A stretch of 64,000 nt of DNA from positions 26,274,001 through 26,338,000 of the forward strand of contig NC_084896.1 in NCBI RefSeq assembly GCF_958979055.1, in the 5' to 3' direction. Under the pieces are notes generated by a model. The model was given only the letters and a program-made list of their open reading frames with translations, was not told the origin of the DNA and did not search any database. The stretch comes from Alnus glutinosa (taxonomy: Eukaryota; Streptophyta; Magnoliopsida; Fagales; Betulaceae). This document shows, piece after piece, positions 59,184 through 64,000 of this stretch. Made by a program: the position numbers and the translations under genes. Every line of letters begins with the position of its first letter. Positions within the stretch are counted from its first letter, which is position 1.

Positions 59184-61096
59184 TTGTAGTGAAGATAGAT
59201 GAGAGAGGAGCAGCAAATGCTTCGGTACCCGTTTAGGATTTCATAATTGGGAAGTTTTGTGGGTTCAAATTAATGAAACTATACAACGTTGTTAATTAAT
59301 TATCATCATGGTAACTGATCACCTTGAAGAAAGGCATAGAGAGAGATTGATTAGCCAATTGGTTTAAGCAAAAGGTCTACATATGTTTGTGTCTGGGTTA
59401 TCACATTTTAACGTGATGCCAAACCAATACAACTAACAAGTAATATTACGTGCTAGAAATTACTCTAATTCTAAGGAATTTATGAAATTTCTAAGTGCTC
59501 AAGTTCATTACAAGTTACAAACATGTCAGCCACTAAACAATTAAATTCCATTGTAACTGACATGACAATGCTAGCTATGTGGTCTGTCACGTCAGTTTAT
59601 AAGTTTGTGTGAACTATAACTTCACGGTTTACTCTCATTTTGTTTTTTCTTTCTTAAAACAAATGTTGACGTGATAGGAAAAATATGCATCGTCTCACAT
59701 CAATTCAGTAGGACGGTGGTATGACAAATAGGTCAACCCTTTTGTTTAATTTATGCTTTTCTTTTCCCTCGTAAGTATATGTATCTATTACGAATGATTC
59801 AGAAGTGCTTTCCTTCATAAGTAATGCTACATTTAGAACTCTTTTGCATGTGATTGGAGCCAATTCAACAACTAAAATTTTTTAACACTTTCCAATAACA
59901 TGATGACACGTATCAACAGATTGTACAAAAGTTAAAAGTTGTAGGTCTAACATTTTTTTTTTCATTCATTCCTTGTGCAATTTTGCCTAAATCGTTGGTT
60001 TGTACGAGGGTCATCACCTTAGTAATCCAAATCGTCACCTTGATGAATGTTAGGGTTAATTTTTTTTAGAGTATATGGAGTTTGCCTCGAAATCGAATAG
60101 CCCTCTCGATTTACAAAAGTATCACACAAACGGTACATGTAGACAACTTATAAACATAATTGGTACTTCCGTCCATTTTTTGTAAAAAAAACAAAAAAAA
60201 TTAACGGTCTACCACATCAAACCTATCACAAAATTTAATAGGAATGCGTGAGTTTAATTATTTAATTAATATTCTAACAATAAACATTTGCTGTAGCGCT
60301 TAATTTTTAAGAGTATTGTTAGAAATTACATTTTTATCCCACAATACTGACGTGACAGTTTTAACTAATCCTTAGATTTTGTTTTTAGAGTAATATTATA
60401 TACCACATTTTCATCTCACAATGCTAACATGTTAGTGTCACCTCAACATTTTGGGATTCAAATGTAGTTTCTAGCATTATTCATTTTTTTTTTTTTTTTT
60501 TTTAACGATAATTGATTTAAAAGTTTGTTGGGACCACCACATAAACATTATTGAATAATTATGAAATAAAAAGAAAACTGTTAAGACCATCTAAGTCGCC
60601 TTAACAAGCTTAAATAAGTTAAATGTCAATGCTACAACGCACTGTTCTAATTTATGAATTAAGATTCATTAGAATTCCTAACTATTAAATTTCTTAAAAT
60701 TGTAGGTGTTATTTTCAAATTAAATTAAATGAGTAAAATTTTGTCACATCAATATTTATTAGTTATTTGTCTTTCAATATTTTTCAGTATTATTACATTT
60801 TACAATAAAAATATTTATCATTTAATTTTAAAGTAATAATTAAAATTTAAAGAAATTTAGTTAAATAAAATATCTGTCCTCTCTCATAAATCATATCAAA
60901 AGGTAGACCCCTCTTAAAATCCCAAGTCCCAGCTTTGAAGAACCACACCCAAACGTACAAATGAGAAAAACTCATAGAAACCAGTCTGAATAAGAAAAGC
61001 TGATAACTGAAAAACCCAACCGCCCCCTGATTCCGCCATTTCCAAATCCAAGTCCAAGTTTCTCTCTCTCTACCTAAGACGGTGGCGTTTTGTCGA
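59184..61096. other. Intergenic, MITE-like segments
   Basis: 3' flank of the malectin-LRR gene, then AT-rich DNA. 60300-60480 has facing 'agtattgttagaaattacattttt' and 'aatgtagtttctagcattat' arms, a MITE-like fold. 'gtaatgctacatttagaac' near 59820 resembles one end of the same type. The 5' UTR of the next gene probably begins near 61000 (C/T-rich run 'tttctctctctctacc' at 61060). No gene otherwise. Confidence 0.5.
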
Positions 61097-61862
61097 ATGT
61101 TCACCGCAAACCCTAGCTCCCTCTTCTTCCCGTCGAAGCCCTCCACCCTCCGCTGCCGCGCCGCCGGGGACATACCCGCCGGCCCCGCATTCCCGCGCTG
61201 GTTCCAGTTCCCATCCCCCGCCACCGCAGAAATCTCCGGCGGCGTCCGAATCGGCCACGACGCCGACGCAACCGCTGGAGACGGCTGGTCTAGGCGCGGC
61301 GTCGCCGCCGGAGGCAGCAACGGCGTTCAAGTGAATGCGAGAGAGAAGAAATGGTCGCGTCGTGGAGAGAGCTACTTGGCGGACGATAGCGACGCTCTTC
61401 CGCTTCCAATGACCCATCCGGACTCTTCTCCTGTCCCTCCCGAAGAGATCGACCGGCGGCTCCGGTGCAATCCGCAAGTTGAGGTTTTATTTCTCTCTTC
61501 GATTTTTTTGTTATTTTTTTTTTGCTTTCTCTTTTTTCGTTGAAATGTTAGGAGGGTTTGGTTTAGAGGGTTGAATTACAGAGATGATTTACTAGTGCCT
61601 GCAATTCCTCCACTTTCGTTTAGTAAATGTTTCAACAGAAAATTTGGACAAAGAGGTTCCTATAGTAAAGACATTGGTCAAACAGAACCTAGAAAAGGGA
61701 ATCACTAGATTTTGATGCATTTTTTGAATTTGTAGGACTGTAAGGAAGTCGTGTACGAATGGACAGGAAAGTGTCGAAGTTGCCAAGGATCGGGATATGT
61801 CAGCTATTATAATAAACGAGGAAAAGAGACCGTCTGCAAATGCGTACCTTGCATGGGAATCG
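61097..61862 (+). CDS. Plastid DnaJ-type zinc-finger protein, 5' exons only
   Basis: Exon 1 is 61097-61483 and exon 2 is 61736-61862, joined in phase 0 (..RCNPQVE | DCKEVVYEW..). Exon 2 ends one base into a codon at a GT donor. The first ATG is 61097; the frame is open upstream only to a GTG at 61082. Residues 1 to about 50 are rich in Ser, Pro, Arg and Ala and poor in acidic residues ([16 protein letters not shown]), consistent with a chloroplast transit peptide. Exon 2 encodes [13 protein letters not shown] and [10 protein letters not shown], a shortened DnaJ-type CxxCxGxG zinc finger like those of plant 'chaperone protein dnaJ-related' proteins, which usually end soon after GIGY. Such proteins assist folding or redox assembly in plastids. 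The final exon, expected to be short, was not found before 64000; it is either off the window or behind the LINE-bearing intron. Confidence 0.75.
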
Positions 61863-63639
61863 GTATTCTTCTTCTTTACTCTCATTTCCATGGAATTAAA
61901 AAGAGGATTTTACGTGATTATAGTATGTTGATATTTGTTGAGCTCAAGTTGTTTTTATTGAAAAGGCTTAAGAGGTCTTTGCCTGTTATGAAGTGAAGCA
62001 CATTAATGCTGGCAATTTTTTATACGACCCGTGAATCCGAAGTGAAATTAACAGGTTAGGGTTGAGGAGTATGATCCGTTTAATTAAATTGGTCAGGTTA
62101 CGATTGACCTATAAAATCTTATACTTATGTCTTGACACGTTCTGAATCCGACACCCGAACACCAATTGCCCCCCTAAAGCACATGCTTATCTTACCATTT
62201 TCGTATTTTGCTTATAGTCGAGACCCTGTCATGCTATATTTTCAATAAATAGGTTATAAAGCAACTAGGAGAGACTTAACTAAAATCATCTCCATAGTAA
62301 AACATGCATGGAGCTTGAGAATTATTACTTTAATACTACTGGGGATGGTTTAGGTATATGGTTATACATACATACATACAAACAGTAATTACCTCTTTGA
62401 AAGATGCACCAAGAAGAATAAATATTTAGACTGTTAAATTGCTCATGACATATGATGTTAATCTTGTTTTTCATCAGATAACTCTTGGTTTTGAGACCAC
62501 CCATGTGGGATCTGTTTAGTGTTGCTCGTATACCCCTGTCTCTTCACCATACTCTGGCTAGAATAAGGTTTTACCTTCTGAAGAAGTTAGGTACTAATTT
62601 CCTGTAGGAGGTGGACCTTGACAGCCTAACTCAGCATCTTGCAGAAAAAATAACAAATGGATGAAAATTAGCATTTCCATTGTCAACTTTGGATTATTCC
62701 TCCTGATAGATATTAGTAGTGTCTTTTGTAGTGCCTTTCTATATTCCAGATCAGCTAATTTGGTCACAACTTTCTTTGCCAATTAACTGTCTTCTCTTAG
62801 CAGGTGAATTTAACCTATTCAACTTTCTAGATTCTTGTGATCTTTCCATTCCTTATCCCTTCTTTATGTTGGGTTCCTCTTGCCATGTAATATATGCACG
62901 TTAAAGTCCGGAAAGTTCTATACCGGCTTATAATGCTTATAATGCTTATAATGCTGGCTTTGCAGGATGTATTGATCTGAACCTGAGTCTTTTGGTTTCA
63001 TATTCTTTTTTTGTTGATACATAATGATGGTTGGTTCTTTACTTGGATCTTCACATTGATACCAAAAATAGGTGACTTGTAGAGTGGTCTGAATACTACA
63101 CCTGGCCATGCATCACATGAACTCCGGTTTTGATAAGCCATCCATTGCTGGACTGGTAATGTTCACATTTCAAGAGAGACTAGCTACTAAAAATTTATGG
63201 GAGATATGTGCCATGACCTAGATACTTGGGAACAATTCAATATTAATTAATTATATCCAGCAAACATTGCTGTTTAGAGGAACATGAGGGGATATAGGTG
63301 ACTCATGTTGATTCTGTGAAGCTGTTGAATCACCCAAGTCTGTACTTCTGTGGAACTAGTCTTGTTTGAAGGGTTAGGCTAGTCTGCTAATTTGATCTCT
63401 CGATTACGAAGGTTGTGGTTTCAACACCAGTGATTCTGCATCCTCACTTTTGATGACATAAAGGTTCTGTTCAAGTTGGGGTTTGTTTTATCTTGGAGTA
63501 TTTATTCTTCTTCTCTTTTTTCTTTTTTTCTTTTTTAAATTCCTGGAGGATAAAGATTCCCGAAACCTTACTTGAACAGAAATATTTATTCTCCTTGGTG
63601 GGCTTAGAGAATTTCATGACATTTATTCTCCTTCAAATG
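61863..63639. other. Probable intron 2 of the DnaJ zinc-finger gene
   Basis: AT-rich non-coding sequence after the exon-2 donor. A 'cttataatg' triplet repeat sits at about 62930-62953. No convincing terminal exon is visible. Confidence 0.5.
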
Positions 63640-64000
63640 ACTTGGTTAGCTAGTCCAAGGTTTGTTTGCTGCTCTTTGAGGGAGGGTTGAGAATTCGGAA
63701 GTTGCTGGTGTTCAATCGTGTTCTTTTAGGTAAATGATTGTTGCACTATGGGCTTGAGAAAGAGGCTTGATGGACTCTAAATTTGGTAGTTCATGGGCGG
63801 GTGGTGTTCTCTTGAGCCTTTTGGAGCGTTTGAGGTGGGGTTATGGAAGAATATTAGAAAAGGTAGGGAGAAATTTTCGTGTCATACAAGATTTGAGGTG
63901 GAATGTGGCTCTAAAGGAGACTTTCCCAAATTTATTTGGTATTACTCGTGCAAAGGATACCTCTGTTGCGACTCCCTTGAAGTTTTATGATGGCTCAAAC
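63640..64000 (+). pseudogene. Decayed L1-type LINE, RT C-terminal region
   Basis: Translations in shifting frames give the region after the reverse transcriptase of plant non-LTR elements. EGGLRIRKLLVFNRVLLGK at about 63680 is followed by a stop. WCSLEPFGAFEVGLWKNIRK and EKFSCHTRFEV lie at about 63800-63900. After a deletion, LKETFPNLFGITRAKDTSV follows in another frame from about 63913. Frameshifts and stops show it is dead. It runs off the right edge and probably sits in the last intron or 3' flank of the DnaJ-type gene. Confidence 0.88.

Noticed and set aside
61082-61096. GTG start upstream of the zinc-finger gene
   Set aside because: Plant nuclear genes start at ATG; the first in-frame ATG is 61097.
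61070-61477. Minus-strand frames opposite the zinc-finger exon 1
   Set aside because: GC-rich exon produces long antisense frames; no splice or domain support.

Overview
The window is plant nuclear DNA, most likely from a woody eudicot. The genes are intron-bearing with GT..AG junctions, the intergenic DNA is very AT-rich, and it is packed with plant transposon types (hAT, MULE, CACTA, tRNA-derived SINE, LINE, LTR-like DNA). Seven protein-coding genes and one tRNA can be supported by eye. Splice junctions were derived by reading frame, phase and family conservation, not by transcript data.

Left third (1-19.9 kb): two tandem secreted alpha-amylase genes of the AMY1 type (3146-6337 and 16235-19368, both +) with the same four-exon structure. 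They sit in duplicated units whose flanks and second introns also match. Copy 2's flank has been expanded by a 2.1 kb hAT element, a 2.15 kb retroposed segment and a MULE with a nested hAT. Both enzymes keep the GH13 catalytic Asp/Glu/Asp but carry Phe where family members usually have a Lys in conserved region II. Copy 2 has lost the TATA-box and W-box sequences seen in front of copy 1.

Middle (19.9-33 kb): gene-free repeat DNA. A TG..CA-bounded LTR-like block is interrupted by a degenerate CACTA element that contains a 24-bp tandem array facing its own inverted copies. A direct duplication of about 3.3-3.8 kb follows (24.4-27.6 and 27.75-31.5 kb), in which a SINE is present in one unit and absent from the other.

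Right half (33-64 kb): an intronless ERF109-like AP2/ERF transcription factor (33471-34223, +); a CYPRO4/DEM-type VID27-domain gene (40351-43974, -); a six-exon KEOPS subunit TPRKB/Cgi121 gene (50237-52523, -); a tRNA-Arg(CCU) (52648-52720, -); a nine-exon gene for a secreted malectin-like plus leucine-rich-repeat protein without kinase (52958-59183, +); and the first two exons of a plastid-type DnaJ zinc-finger protein (61097 onward, +), whose last exon I cannot find before the window ends in a decayed LINE.

The genes do not form a pathway. The functional cluster is the amylase tandem pair. The KEOPS gene and the tRNA-Arg share an intergenic space, and KEOPS modifies ANN-decoding tRNAs, but that adjacency is probably coincidental. 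I found no convincing new biological system. The best leads are the amylase active-site change with promoter divergence, the CGTCCGGACG motif array and the GATCGATC inverted tandem array.
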